From assembly GCA_937901125.1 (NCBI GenBank), contig CALCGT010000031.1, positions 1 to 24,414 of the forward strand: a DNA stretch of 24,414 nucleotides. The letters run 5' to 3'. Position 1 is the first letter of the stretch. The number at the start of each line of letters is the position of its first letter. Shown piece after piece: positions 8,166-15,326 of this stretch. This DNA comes from an uncultured Clostridia bacterium (GTDB lineage: Bacteria; Bacillota; Clostridia; Lachnospirales; Anaerotignaceae). Under the pieces are notes generated by a model that did not search any database, was not told the DNA's origin, and saw only the letters and a program-made list of their open reading frames with translations. Position numbers and translations under genes: made by a program.

Positions 8166-8195
8166 TTGACACCCGTTGCTTGTATAGACTACAAT
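8166..8195 (+). promoter_or_regulatory. Sigma-A type promoter of the lipoprotein pair
   Basis: A perfect TTGACA (8166-8171) and TACAAT (8190-8195) with an 18-bp spacer, about 35 bp before the cyclophilin start. Clear and well placed. Confidence 0.75.
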
Positions 8196-8230
8196 GGTCT
8201 TTATGAAAAAGGAAAACGGAGGAAAGTGAT

Positions 8231-9028
8231 ATGAAGAAAAAATATCTTGCACTGGCTCTGGCGGCGGTGGTGGCTTTTGGTGCTGCTGCCTGCGGGAAGG
8301 AAGCATCCACAGAAAACGCAGACCAGACAGCAACAGAAAATACAGATACAACATCTATCCTGCAGGCCCAGATGCCCGCAGAAGGGGACGAGATCGCAGT
8401 TATTACCACATCCGCAGGGGTTGTGAAGATGATGTTCTATCCCGAAGAAGCACCCAAGGCAGTGGAAAACTTTAAGACACTGGCAAAAAGCGGTTATTAT
8501 GATGGTCTGCTGTTCCATCGTGTCATCGATAATTTCATGGTGCAGACAGGCGACCCCGAAGGCACAGGCAGAGGCGGCGAAAGCTGCTGGGGTGAACCCT
8601 TCGCTGACGAAATTTCCCCGAAGCTGCATTACTACAGAGGGGCAGTTGCTATGGCAAACGCAGGTCCCGGCACAAACGGCAGCCAGTTCTTTATCGTACA
8701 GCAGAAGGATGTAATGGAAGATGCACTGGCAGCATTGCAGGATGCAAGAGATAATAATGAGGAAGAGCTGGGCGTAACACTGACCGACGGCAAATATTAT
8801 ACCTTCAGCCAGCTGTTCCCCGATGAAGTGCTGAACTACTACAGAGAACAGGGCGGTGCAGCCCATCTGGAATATGTTTTTGGCAATCCCTATACCATCT
8901 TCGGGCAGGTATTTGAAGGGCTGGATGTCATCGATGCCATTGCAGGGGCAGAGACAGATGAAAGCGACAAGCCGGTAGAGGATATCACCATCGAAAGCAT
9001 CACATTTGAAAGCTATACAGCAGAGTAA
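8231..9028 (+). CDS. Cyclophilin-type peptidyl-prolyl isomerase lipoprotein
   Basis: 265 residues. A signal peptide with KKK, a hydrophobic core and a lipobox-like FGAAAC puts the lipid-modified cysteine at C21, so the mature protein sits on the outer face of the cytoplasmic membrane. A polar Thr/Glu linker (22-55) precedes the cyclophilin domain: LLFHRVIDNFMVQTGDPEGTG and GTNGSQFFIVQ are the active-site and substrate-binding stretches. An insert of about 50 residues (roughly 160-210) splits the domain before the closing IFGQVFEGLDVIDAI motif; such inserts occur in clostridial members. The likely job is folding exported proteins. The start ATG at 8231 follows GGAGGAAAG. It is co-transcribed with the next lipoprotein, 21 bp downstream. 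Confidence 0.93.
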   Translation: MKKKYLALALAAVVAFGAAACGKEASTENADQTATENTDTTSILQAQMPAEGDEIAVITTSAGVVKMMFYPEEAPKAVENFKTLAKSGYYDGLLFHRVIDNFMVQTGDPEGTGRGGESCWGEPFADEISPKLHYYRGAVAMANAGPGTNGSQFFIVQQKDVMEDALAALQDARDNNEEELGVTLTDGKYYTFSQLFPDEVLNYYREQGGAAHLEYVFGNPYTIFGQVFEGLDVIDAIAGAETDESDKPVEDITIESITFESYTAE

Positions 9029-9049
9029 GTTGGGAAGGAAATAGGGAAG

Positions 9050-9529
9050 ATGAAAAAAAGAATGTTGACAATGCTGCTGGCAGCTTTTACGGCAGTTGGC
9101 ATGACAGCCTGCGGCGGCGAAGAAGTGGCTACTCAGGAAGTAGAATATGATATGGTCTTTGAAAACCAGACAGGGATGGATGTTTCCAAGCTGGAGATCC
9201 GCTATGCGGATGATGCGGACTGGTCGGAAATCACTCTGACAGAAGGAGAATGGAAAAACAGCTATGGCATGCCCGTTTCCATGGCAGGTCAGATGCCTGT
9301 GGCGGAGGATGGCTGGCAGGTGCAGATGACCTTTGCCGATCATGAGACTATGATCTGGGAAGGCGTTGATTTTGAGGATGAGACCGTTCTGACCTTCTCC
9401 GTTGATACAAACGGTGAGCCTGTGGTGGAGATCGGCGAGGAAGCCCCTGAAGCAGAGCTGACAGAAACAGAGGCAGACGAGGAAGAAGTGGCTGATGATA
9501 CGGCTGATCTGGAAATCGAAGAAGAATAA
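9050..9529 (+). CDS. Acidic lipoprotein of unknown function
   Basis: 159 residues with a signal peptide and lipobox-like GMTAC (lipidated C21). The mature part has one beta-rich domain (about 30-125: YDMVFENQTGMDVSKLEIRY and DWSEITL, then VDFEDETVLTFSVD), then a very acidic tail rich in Glu, Asp and Ala (about 128-159, ending EIEEE). I do not recognise a named family, although the pattern suits an extracellular binding or structural domain. The ribosome site is GGAAGGA 10 bases before ATG. It follows the cyclophilin lipoprotein closely and ends at a terminator, so it is the second gene of a two-gene lipoprotein operon. Confidence 0.82.
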   Translation: MKKRMLTMLLAAFTAVGMTACGGEEVATQEVEYDMVFENQTGMDVSKLEIRYADDADWSEITLTEGEWKNSYGMPVSMAGQMPVAEDGWQVQMTFADHETMIWEGVDFEDETVLTFSVDTNGEPVVEIGEEAPEAELTETEADEEEVADDTADLEIEEE

Positions 9530-9537
9530 GAAAAACA

Positions 9538-9570
9538 AGGTATGCTTTCAAAAAGGGCATGCCTTTTTTT
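9538..9570 (+). terminator. Intrinsic terminator
   Basis: AGGTATGC (9538-9545) pairs with GCATGCCT (9557-9564, one G-U pair), running into seven Ts. It closes the lipoprotein operon. Confidence 0.85.
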
Positions 9571-9677
9571 ATTTGTAAGAAAGTCTTAATAAAAATGTCG
9601 GGAATTTCTAAGAATCATTTGCTACACTATGCAATAGAGAAAGAGAGGGGCGATGTGAAAAAAAGGAGGAATTTTAC

Positions 9678-10118
9678 ATGGAGAAAACTTTGGAAAAGAT
9701 TTTGGTTTTGGTAACAGCGCAGAAGAGTTCTCTGCGATTGATCGAATATGGCTTTGCAATGGCCCAGTCCTGCGGTGGGGAGCTACATATCCTCCATGTG
9801 CAGAAGGGGGATAGTGTGTTCAAAAGCGACGATACCCTGAAGCTGCTGCAGAATCTGGTGGACTATGGCTGCAGGAGGGGCGGTATCATCCATCTTGCCT
9901 GTGAAGAGGATGTGGCAGCCTATATCAGCCGTTTTGCGGAAGAGGAAGAGATCACCCAGGTGATCCTGGGGCAGCCGCCCGCAAAGGAAGAAAAGAAGGG
10001 CAAAAAGAAAAGAGAACATGAATTAGAAAAAATTCTGGCTGCCCTGCCGGAAGGGGTGGAAGTGCTGTTATACCCCCCTGCGGTGGAAGAACAGGCAGAC
10101 AGAAGAAAAATCGGATAA
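9678..10118 (+). CDS. UspA-like alpha/beta protein
   Basis: 146 residues with the start of a universal-stress-protein fold: a first strand KILVLVTA, a helix with LIEYGFAMAQSCGGELHILHV, and a later strand ITQVILGQPP. The C-terminal part of the domain, where ATP-binding Usp proteins have G-x2-G-x9-G-S, is replaced by a lysine/glutamate-rich stretch (KEEKKGKKKREHE), so nucleotide binding by the usual motif is unlikely. The similarity also recalls the Usp segment of KdpD sensors. The role is unknown, possibly stress or signal binding in the cytoplasm. The start ATG at 9678 follows AAAGGAGGA. It is a single gene with its own terminator. A TGC-TACACT extended -10-like sequence near 9620-9628 is a possible promoter. 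Confidence 0.8.
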   Translation: MEKTLEKILVLVTAQKSSLRLIEYGFAMAQSCGGELHILHVQKGDSVFKSDDTLKLLQNLVDYGCRRGGIIHLACEEDVAAYISRFAEEEEITQVILGQPPAKEEKKGKKKREHELEKILAALPEGVEVLLYPPAVEEQADRRKIG

Positions 10119-10126
10119 AAAATACT

Positions 10127-10159
10127 GGCCCTGGGGTTTGCTTCCCGGGGCCTTTCTTG
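10127..10159 (+). terminator. Intrinsic terminator
   Basis: GGCCCTGGG (10127-10135) pairs with CCCGGGGCC (10144-10152) with one G-U pair and is followed by TTTCTT. The very GC-rich stem makes up for the short T-run. Confidence 0.8.
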
Positions 10160-10199
10160 CAGGTTTCATTTTTTTCCTTGTGGATCGGTGCTTTTTTTG

Positions 10200-10228
10200 T
10201 TGCAAATGGGGGGAAATCATAGTATTAT
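10200..10228 (+). promoter_or_regulatory. Sigma-A type promoter of the SEC-C/sua5/rpiB/upp/tagO cluster
   Basis: TTGCAA (10200-10205) and TATTAT (10223-10228) with the ideal 17-bp spacer, 54 bp before the SEC-C gene. No internal terminator is seen until 14035, so it may drive all five genes. Confidence 0.6.
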
Positions 10229-10282
10229 TTGAAAGAATGGAGTAATCTGTGAAAAAATAAGAAATTTGAAGGAGAGAATAGC

Positions 10283-10783
10283 ATGAGCTTATATGAAAAC
10301 TGGATGAAAAAGGCATTTTCTCAGGAAGGCAGCAGCATCGAAGCTGTTTGGGAAGAATATCTGCCTAAGGAACAGAAGATCTATGAATACATCATCAGCG
10401 AAAAGGTAGAAAAAGTTGAAGGTAAGGTTTCCGAACTGGCAGAACGCTTCAACATGACAGCAGAAATGATCGTTGCATTTATCGATGGTCTGAACGCTTC
10501 TCTGGAAGAACCCTTTGATATGGAATCCCTGACAGAGGACAGCCAGGTTTGCATTAACATCGATTTTGAAAAGCTGTTCAAGCTGATGATCGAATACAAA
10601 GCAGAACACCTGTACACACTGTCTCAGTGGGATGGTATCTTCGATGAAGAAACAAGAAAAAGACTGGCACTGGAACAGAAAAAATCCAAAACCATCGTAA
10701 AAGGCGAAAAGATCGGCCGTAACGATCCCTGCCCTTGCGGTTCCGGTAAAAAATACAAAAAATGCTGCGGCGCAAACGCATAA
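10283..10783 (+). CDS. SEC-C zinc-motif protein
   Basis: 166 residues. The C-terminus carries a complete SEC-C motif, NDPCPCGSGKKYKKCC (residues 147-162; C150, C152, C161, C162), a zinc site known from the SecA tail and from many small proteins, where it can contact SecB or ribosomes. The N-terminal ~140 residues are acidic and helical (an unrecognised domain with KEQKIYEYIISEKVEKVEGKV, resembling a clostridial DUF). The start ATG at 10283 follows GAAGGAGAG. Only four bases separate its stop from the sua5 start. The link to threonylcarbamoyl synthesis may be only translational coupling. Confidence 0.88.
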   Translation: MSLYENWMKKAFSQEGSSIEAVWEEYLPKEQKIYEYIISEKVEKVEGKVSELAERFNMTAEMIVAFIDGLNASLEEPFDMESLTEDSQVCINIDFEKLFKLMIEYKAEHLYTLSQWDGIFDEETRKRLALEQKKSKTIVKGEKIGRNDPCPCGSGKKYKKCCGANA

Positions 10784-10787
10784 GACG

Positions 10788-11849
10788 ATGAAGACGATAC
10801 TGGCAAAGGTCGACCTGAGCCAGCCCGAATCTGCGGAAGTCATCCAGACAGCTGCAAAGATCTTGCAGGAAGGAGGTCTGGTTGCTTTCCCTACGGAAAC
10901 CGTTTACGGCTTGGGCGGGAATGGACTGGACGGTGCGGCCTGTGAAAAAATTTACCTTGCAAAGGGGCGTCCTTCGGACAATCCTTTGATTTTACACATT
11001 TCCGAATTTGAAGAGTTGGATGCTATTGTGCGGGAAATTTCCCCGGCGGCGAAAAAGCTGATGGATGCTTTTTGGCCCGGCCCGCTGACAATGGTCTTTC
11101 CCAAGGCGGATATCGTGCCTGCCAAGGCCACAGGCGGATTGGATACGGTTGCTGTGCGCTTCCCTAGCCACCCTGTGGCAAGAGCCATCGTACGGGCAGC
11201 AGGACTGCCTATCGCAGCCCCCAGCGCCAATTCCTCCGGCAAGCCCAGCCCCACCCGCGCTTCCCATGTGGAATTTGACCTGAATGGGAAGATCGATATG
11301 ATCGTGGACGGCGGTGCGGCGGAATGGGGGCTGGAATCCACCATCGTGGATGTTTCCGGCGATGTGCCCATGATTTTGCGCCCCGGTGCGGTGACAAAGG
11401 AAATGATGGAAGAAGTGGTCGGCAGAGTGGAGATTGACCCGGCGATCCTGACAAAGCCTGCGGCGGACATGAAGCCCAAGGCACCGGGAATGAAATATAC
11501 CCATTATTCCCCCAAGGCGGAAGTCGTTCTGGTAAAAGGGGAAAGACAGGCGGTTGCCGACGAGATCAATCGTCTGGCGGCACTGGATATGTCCAACGGA
11601 AAGAAAACAGGCGTTATGGCAACGGAGGAGACCAAAGACCTCTACCATGCGGATATCATCCTTTCTTTGGGCAGCAGGGAAAGACCTGAGGAAATCGGGG
11701 CGAACTTGTTTAAATTATTGAGAAAATTCGATTTTCTGGGCGCGGAAAAGGTCTATTCCGAAGTATTCTCCGAAGAAGGGGAGGGAATGGCCATCATGAA
11801 CCGCCTGAATAAGGCAGCAGGATACCAAATGATTGATTTAGACAAATAA
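10788..11849 (+). CDS. sua5: L-threonylcarbamoyladenylate synthase (Sua5/YwlC type)
   Basis: 353 residues. It makes threonylcarbamoyl-AMP from threonine, bicarbonate and ATP, the first step of t6A37 formation on ANN-decoding tRNAs. The YrdC domain (about 1-210) has FPTETVYGLG, the KxR motif as AKGRPSDNPL (K59/R61), APSANSSGKPSPT (S146, N148) and STIVD. The C-terminal Sua5 domain (about 235-353) begins after PGMKYTHYSPKAEV, marking the long form rather than short TsaC. The ATG at 10788 has no recognisable Shine-Dalgarno sequence and sits four bases after the SEC-C stop, so translation is probably coupled to that gene. rpiB follows 17 bp later. Confidence 0.95.
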   Translation: MKTILAKVDLSQPESAEVIQTAAKILQEGGLVAFPTETVYGLGGNGLDGAACEKIYLAKGRPSDNPLILHISEFEELDAIVREISPAAKKLMDAFWPGPLTMVFPKADIVPAKATGGLDTVAVRFPSHPVARAIVRAAGLPIAAPSANSSGKPSPTRASHVEFDLNGKIDMIVDGGAAEWGLESTIVDVSGDVPMILRPGAVTKEMMEEVVGRVEIDPAILTKPAADMKPKAPGMKYTHYSPKAEVVLVKGERQAVADEINRLAALDMSNGKKTGVMATEETKDLYHADIILSLGSRERPEEIGANLFKLLRKFDFLGAEKVYSEVFSEEGEGMAIMNRLNKAAGYQMIDLDK

Positions 11850-11866
11850 AAAAGGAGTGTTTTATT

Positions 11867-12295
11867 ATGTTGGCACTGGGTTGCGACCACGGCGGTTACC
11901 CCCTGATGAAAGAGGTCATCAAATATCTGGAAGATAACAAGATCGAATATAAAAACTACGGCACATTCTCCGAAGAATCTGTTGATTACCCTGCTTACGG
12001 CAAGGCAGTTGCCCACGCAGTAGCCAATGGCGAATGTGAAAAAGGCATTCTGATCTGCGGCACAGGCATTGGCATCTCTATTGCAGCAAACAAAGTAAAA
12101 GGCATTCGTGCGGCTTTGTGCGGTGATGTGTTCTCCGCAAAGGCAACAAGAGAGCATAACGATGCCAACATTTTGGCTATGGGTGCCAGAGTAACAGGCC
12201 CCGGCCTGGCTCTGGAAATCGTGAAAGCATTCTTGGAAACACCTTTTTCCAATGATGAACGCCACATCAGAAGAATCAACCAGATCGAAGACTGA
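11867..12295 (+). CDS. rpiB: Ribose-5-phosphate isomerase B
   Basis: 142 residues, the normal RpiB length. It interconverts ribulose 5-phosphate and ribose 5-phosphate in the cytoplasm. Family marks are GCDHGGY at the N-terminus (D7, H8), the catalytic cysteine loop ICGTGIGISIAANK (C64), the anion-hole region, and the phosphate-binding AKATREHNDANILAMGARV. The start ATG at 11867 follows AAGGAGTG. It lies between sua5 and upp, an order common in Firmicutes (ywlC-rpiB-upp region), supplying ribose phosphate for PRPP, which Upp then uses. Confidence 0.96.
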   Translation: MLALGCDHGGYPLMKEVIKYLEDNKIEYKNYGTFSEESVDYPAYGKAVAHAVANGECEKGILICGTGIGISIAANKVKGIRAALCGDVFSAKATREHNDANILAMGARVTGPGLALEIVKAFLETPFSNDERHIRRINQIED

Positions 12296-12306
12296 GAGGT
12301 TTTGCT

Positions 12307-12933
12307 ATGAGCAAATTTTTCGTATCTGAGCATCCCCTGATCCATACTAAAATGGCGATGCTGAGAAGCAAAGAAACCGGTACAAAAGAATTCCGCGAGA
12401 TCATCGGGGAAGTGGCATCTCTGCTGTTTTACGAAGCAACCAGAGACCTGCCTCTGACAGACGTGGAAGTCACAACACCTATCGCAGATGCGACATGCAG
12501 AACCATCGATACCAAGCTGGCAGTGGTGCCTATCCTGCGGGCGGGCATCGGCATGACAGATGGCATCCTGCATCTGGTGCCTACGGCGAAGATCGGGCAT
12601 ATCGGTCTGTACCGTGACGAAGAAACACTGGAGCCTGTGGAATATTACTGCAAGCTGCCTGCCGATGTGGCAGAAAGAACCGTATTTCTGGTAGACCCTA
12701 TGCTGGCCACCGGTGGCTCTGCCGATGCGGCGATCGGTTTTCTGAAAGCCAGAGGGGTGCAGAAAATCATCTTCCTGTGCATTTTGGCTGCCCCTGACGG
12801 CGTGGAACGGCTGCAGAAAAACCACCCCGATGTGGATATCTATGCAGCGGCTTACGATGGTAAGCTGAATGAAAACGGCTATATCGTGCCCGGTCTGGGG
12901 GATGCCGGTGACCGTATCTTCGGTACAAAGTAA
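12307..12933 (+). CDS. upp: Uracil phosphoribosyltransferase
   Basis: 208 residues, normal length. It converts uracil and PRPP to UMP in pyrimidine salvage. Visible marks are LRSKETGTKEFREII near the N-terminus, PILRAGIGM, the PRPP-binding loop VDPMLATGGSA (residues 129-139), and the C-terminal uracil-binding YIVPGLGDAGDRIFGTK. The ATG at 12307 is 11 bases after the rpiB stop with a modest GAGAGG site. It sits in the same run as rpiB. No PyrR-type attenuator is seen ahead of it, so expression is probably set by the cluster promoter. Confidence 0.97.
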   Translation: MSKFFVSEHPLIHTKMAMLRSKETGTKEFREIIGEVASLLFYEATRDLPLTDVEVTTPIADATCRTIDTKLAVVPILRAGIGMTDGILHLVPTAKIGHIGLYRDEETLEPVEYYCKLPADVAERTVFLVDPMLATGGSADAAIGFLKARGVQKIIFLCILAAPDGVERLQKNHPDVDIYAAAYDGKLNENGYIVPGLGDAGDRIFGTK

Positions 12934-12964
12934 CTTTTTTCACTCGAAAGAGGAGAGATATGAT

Positions 12965-14008
12965 TTGACAGAACATAATTGGTTATTGTATATTGCGACC
13001 TTTGCCTGTGCCTTCGCCATCACCCTGGTGACGACACCCTTTGCCAAATGGCTTTCCGTCAAATGCGGTGCTATTGACTATCCAAAGGACAGAGGCGTGC
13101 ATAAAAAACCGATGCCCCGCATGGGCGGGGTAGCCATCGTGCTGGGTTTCATCATCACAGTATTGATGGTATATCATTTTGATAAGAGCATGAATGACAA
13201 ACAGTTTGTGGGCTTTCTCATTGGCGCCCTGATGATCGCAGGTCTGGGTGTGGTGGATGATATGAAAAACCTGTCTGCGAAGCTGAAATTCTGCGTACAG
13301 ATCTTGGCGGCGCTGATCGTCATTATGTCCGGCACCCGTATTCAGGTCGTTCTTTGGCCTGTGACAGCCTATCTGCAGAAATTCAGTATCCCCATCACGC
13401 TGGTTTGGATCGTTGGGGTGACCAACGCCGTGAACCTGATCGATGGTCTGGATGGCTTGGCGGCGGGCGTTACCTCCATTGCGGCTCTGAGCCTGATGGT
13501 TCTTTGCATCCTGACCGGTTCTACCACAGCGGTGGTGCTGACTGCGGCACTGGCAGGGGCTTGTCTGGGCTTTCTGCCCCGTAATTTCAACCCTGCGGAA
13601 ATCTTTATGGGCGATACGGGCTCTACCTTTTTGGGCTTCGTGCTGGCGGTGACCAGTATCCTTGGGGTGTTCAAGGGCTATGCTCTGCTGGCGATGATCG
13701 TCAGCGTGCTGTGCGTTGGTCTGCCTGTGTTTGATACCATCTGCGCTATGCTGCGCCGTATGGCGAAAAATCAGCCCATCATGCAGGCGGACAGAGGGCA
13801 TCTGCATCATAAGCTGATCGACCATGGCTTCAGCCAGAGACAAGCAGTACTCATTATGTATTCCATCAGCTTGCTGCTGGGGCTTTTGGCCATCTTTATC
13901 AGCTTTAAGGATTCCAGTACCATCGTGGTCGTGACGCTGACGGTGATCGTGTTGTGCTTCATCATCTACTATTTCAATGCCCATATCAAAAACAAGCAAG
14001 ATAAATAA
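12965..14008 (+). CDS. tagO: UDP-GlcNAc:undecaprenyl-phosphate GlcNAc-1-phosphate transferase (TagO/WecA type)
   Basis: 347 residues, a polytopic membrane enzyme of the MraY/WecA family with about 10-11 hydrophobic segments. It loads GlcNAc-1-P onto undecaprenyl phosphate, the first step of teichoic acid or other cell-surface glycan synthesis. Diagnostic loops are VVDDMKN (D98, D99), NAVNLIDGLDGLAAG, FMGDTGSTFLGF and the RGHLHHKLIDHG histidine loop that separates WecA/TagO from MraY. I chose TTG at 12965, nine bases after AGAGGAG (12950-12955); a longer reading from 12869 would overlap upp by 65 bp, and the ATG at 12960 runs straight into a stop. The polymer made is not decided by this window. 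A terminator follows. Confidence 0.9.
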   Translation: MTEHNWLLYIATFACAFAITLVTTPFAKWLSVKCGAIDYPKDRGVHKKPMPRMGGVAIVLGFIITVLMVYHFDKSMNDKQFVGFLIGALMIAGLGVVDDMKNLSAKLKFCVQILAALIVIMSGTRIQVVLWPVTAYLQKFSIPITLVWIVGVTNAVNLIDGLDGLAAGVTSIAALSLMVLCILTGSTTAVVLTAALAGACLGFLPRNFNPAEIFMGDTGSTFLGFVLAVTSILGVFKGYALLAMIVSVLCVGLPVFDTICAMLRRMAKNQPIMQADRGHLHHKLIDHGFSQRQAVLIMYSISLLLGLLAIFISFKDSSTIVVVTLTVIVLCFIIYYFNAHIKNKQDK

Positions 14009-14016
14009 TGGCGCAT

Positions 14017-14106
14017 CCTTAGAAGAAAACATGAAAAAGGGATAAATCCTTAAAATATAAGGATTCATCCCTTTTATTCTTTTTCAATGTTCGTTTTCTT
14101 CTAAGG
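14017..14106. repeat. Compound inverted repeat with 14-bp perfect outer arms
   Basis: CCTTAGAAGAAAAC (14017-14030) is exactly matched by GTTTTCTTCTAAGG (14093-14106), enclosing the terminator hairpin at 14035-14085. The 90-bp symmetric unit looks like a small palindromic element or a large branched RNA stem. Confidence 0.7.
14035..14085 (+). terminator. Terminator hairpin after tagO, inside larger inverted repeat
   Basis: AAAAGGGAT (14035-14043) pairs with ATCCCTTTT (14067-14075), and inner ATCCTT pairs with AAGGAT around an AT-rich loop. TTTTATTCTTTTT follows the stem. It ends the SEC-C-to-tagO cluster. Confidence 0.8.
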
Positions 14107-14215
14107 CGTGTCGCTGGCAGTTCCGTTTAAGAAACCAACAACTCATAAAATCAATGTTTTCTTAAGCGGAGCCTGCTTAGCCTTCTCCCTGTTTCCAAAA
14201 CAGGGAGATTTTTTT
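14107..14215 (+). ncRNA. Candidate structured RNA ending in a strong terminator
   Basis: Between two terminators lies a hairpin: CCGTTTAAGAAA (14123-14134) pairs with TTTCTTAAGCGG (14158-14169, one G-U pair) around an A/C-rich loop. A GAGCCTGCTTAGCC stretch follows, then the terminator at 14185-14215. There is no plausible reading frame. A second terminator directly after the first implies a transcript of its own, or read-through, ending here. The 5' end and promoter are not clear, and the outer arm at 14093-14106 could be part of it. The family is unknown; a 6S-like RNA was considered but cannot be shown. Confidence 0.4.
14185..14215 (+). terminator. Strong intrinsic terminator
   Basis: CTCCCTGTTT, loop CCA, AAACAGGGAG, then ATTTTTTT. 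A perfect 10-bp stem and long T-run. No coding sequence lies between it and the previous terminator, which is why I suspect a separate small transcript. Confidence 0.9.
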
Positions 14216-14248
14216 GTCTGTGTTCCCCTGTTTTTGTCGTTAGAAATA

Positions 14249-14257
14249 TGTTATACT
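14249..14257 (+). promoter_or_regulatory. Extended -10 promoter of the DnaD/DnaC-like operon
   Basis: TG-T-TATACT at 14249-14257. No good -35 at normal spacing (TTGTCG at 14234 is only 12 bp away), consistent with an extended -10 promoter. It lies about 90 bp before the DnaD-like gene. The leader contains a small GGGC/GCCC hairpin near 14316-14327. Confidence 0.5.
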
Positions 14258-14348
14258 AATTTTCTAAATATCCTCATCCCAAAACTTGTTTTAGGATGAA
14301 GTATCGGGTCAAGAGGGGGCAGAGCCCTGAGAAAAAGGAGAGGTGAGC

Positions 14349-15293
14349 GTGGCGGATAGAATTGAATTAAGTAAAGCATTCATCGAAACAGAACTGCCTG
14401 CAGCGCCTCCTTTGTATGTTTCCATTTATTTGATGACCCTTGTGGTAGGGCGGGATTCCGCAAAGGTGGCAGAAAAATTGAATGCTACGGAAAGTGATGT
14501 CCTTCGGGCATGGGCTTATTGGATGGATCGAAAGGTGATGCAGAAGGCGGAAGAAAACAAACAGCCTCAAAGACGTACCCTGGTTTCTTCGGAACGTCCC
14601 GATTATCCCCCTGCGGAGTTGGCCATGTACATAAAAAATCAGGATGTGAAACATCTTTTCGAATCCGCCCAGAAAAAACTGGGTAAGATGCTTTCCCATC
14701 AGGATATGAGCCTGCTTTTCAGTTTCCACGATTGGCTGGGACTGCCCTTGGATGTCATTGATCTGCTGCTTTCCTATTGCACCGCCAATGGGCATAAGGG
14801 CATGCGCTATATCGAAAAAGTGGCCCTTGGCTGGGCAGAAGAAGGCATCGATACGGTGGAAAAAGCCGCAGAATATATCGAACTGAGAAAAACAGGCTTC
14901 CGCACCATTTTGCAGTCCTTTGGGCAGAACAGACTGCCTGTGCCTGCGGAAGAGAATTATATGAAAAAATGGATCAAGGAATACAAACTGCCCATGGAAC
15001 TGATCAAAATGGCCTGTGAACGGACTGTTTTGCAGACGGGAAAGGCGTCCTTTCCTTATACCGACAGCATTTTGCGGCAATGGCGGGATGCGGGCGTGAA
15101 GGATACCGCAGGCGTTGCGGAGCTGGATAAAGCCTTCGCGGCGAAAAAGAGCCAGAACAATCAGACTGGGCAGAAGCCTGCCCAGAAAGAACAGCCCAAA
15201 CCCAAACAGAACCGTTTCATCAACTATACCCAGAGTGAATGGGACTTTGCGGAGTTGGAACGACTGGAACGGGAACAACGGGAAAAATGGTAA
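14349..15293 (+). CDS. DnaD-domain replication protein
   Basis: 315 codons including stop. An N-terminal winged-helix-like region (about 1-75, with KVAEKLNATESDVLRAWAYW) is followed by two DnaB_2/DnaD-type helical repeats: the first around DMSLLFSFHDWLGLPLDVIDLLLSYC and GWAEEGI, the second around YMKKWIKEYKLPMELIKMA and FPYTDSILRQW. A Gln/Lys-rich linker leads to a C-terminal YTQSEWDFAELERLE. Such proteins help load the replicative helicase, as DnaD and DnaB do in Bacillus. The loader ATPase is the next gene. GTG at 14349 sits eight bases after AGGAG (14336-14340); GTG at 14343, two bases after it, is too close, although it gives a protein only two residues longer. Confidence 0.88.
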   Translation: MADRIELSKAFIETELPAAPPLYVSIYLMTLVVGRDSAKVAEKLNATESDVLRAWAYWMDRKVMQKAEENKQPQRRTLVSSERPDYPPAELAMYIKNQDVKHLFESAQKKLGKMLSHQDMSLLFSFHDWLGLPLDVIDLLLSYCTANGHKGMRYIEKVALGWAEEGIDTVEKAAEYIELRKTGFRTILQSFGQNRLPVPAEENYMKKWIKEYKLPMELIKMACERTVLQTGKASFPYTDSILRQWRDAGVKDTAGVAELDKAFAAKKSQNNQTGQKPAQKEQPKPKQNRFINYTQSEWDFAELERLEREQREKW

Positions 15294-15326
15294 TAGAGAA
15301 GGAAGAATTCATAGGAGGGGGAAATT

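Noticed and set aside
8201..9538. Minus-strand open frame of 445 codons
   Set aside because: It is antisense to the two lipoprotein genes, which have promoter, signal peptides and known motifs. The Cys/His/Phe-rich translation is typical of a reverse-strand shadow.
12869..12964. N-terminal extension of the tagO-type protein
   Set aside because: It would overlap upp by 65 bp and add a stretch with no family match. The TTG at 12965 has a strong ribosome site at the right distance.
12983..14068. Minus-strand open frame of 361 codons
   Set aside because: It is the mirror of the tagO-type gene; its His/Gln/Asp-rich sequence is what reversed membrane-protein codons give.
14017..14215. Assignment as 6S RNA or another named RNA family
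   Set aside because: The hairpins and terminator fit a small RNA in general, but I could not match a family consensus by eye, so only an unnamed candidate is listed.
14108..14299. Plus-strand 63-codon open frame
   Set aside because: It runs through a hairpin, a strong terminator and a promoter, with no ribosome site.
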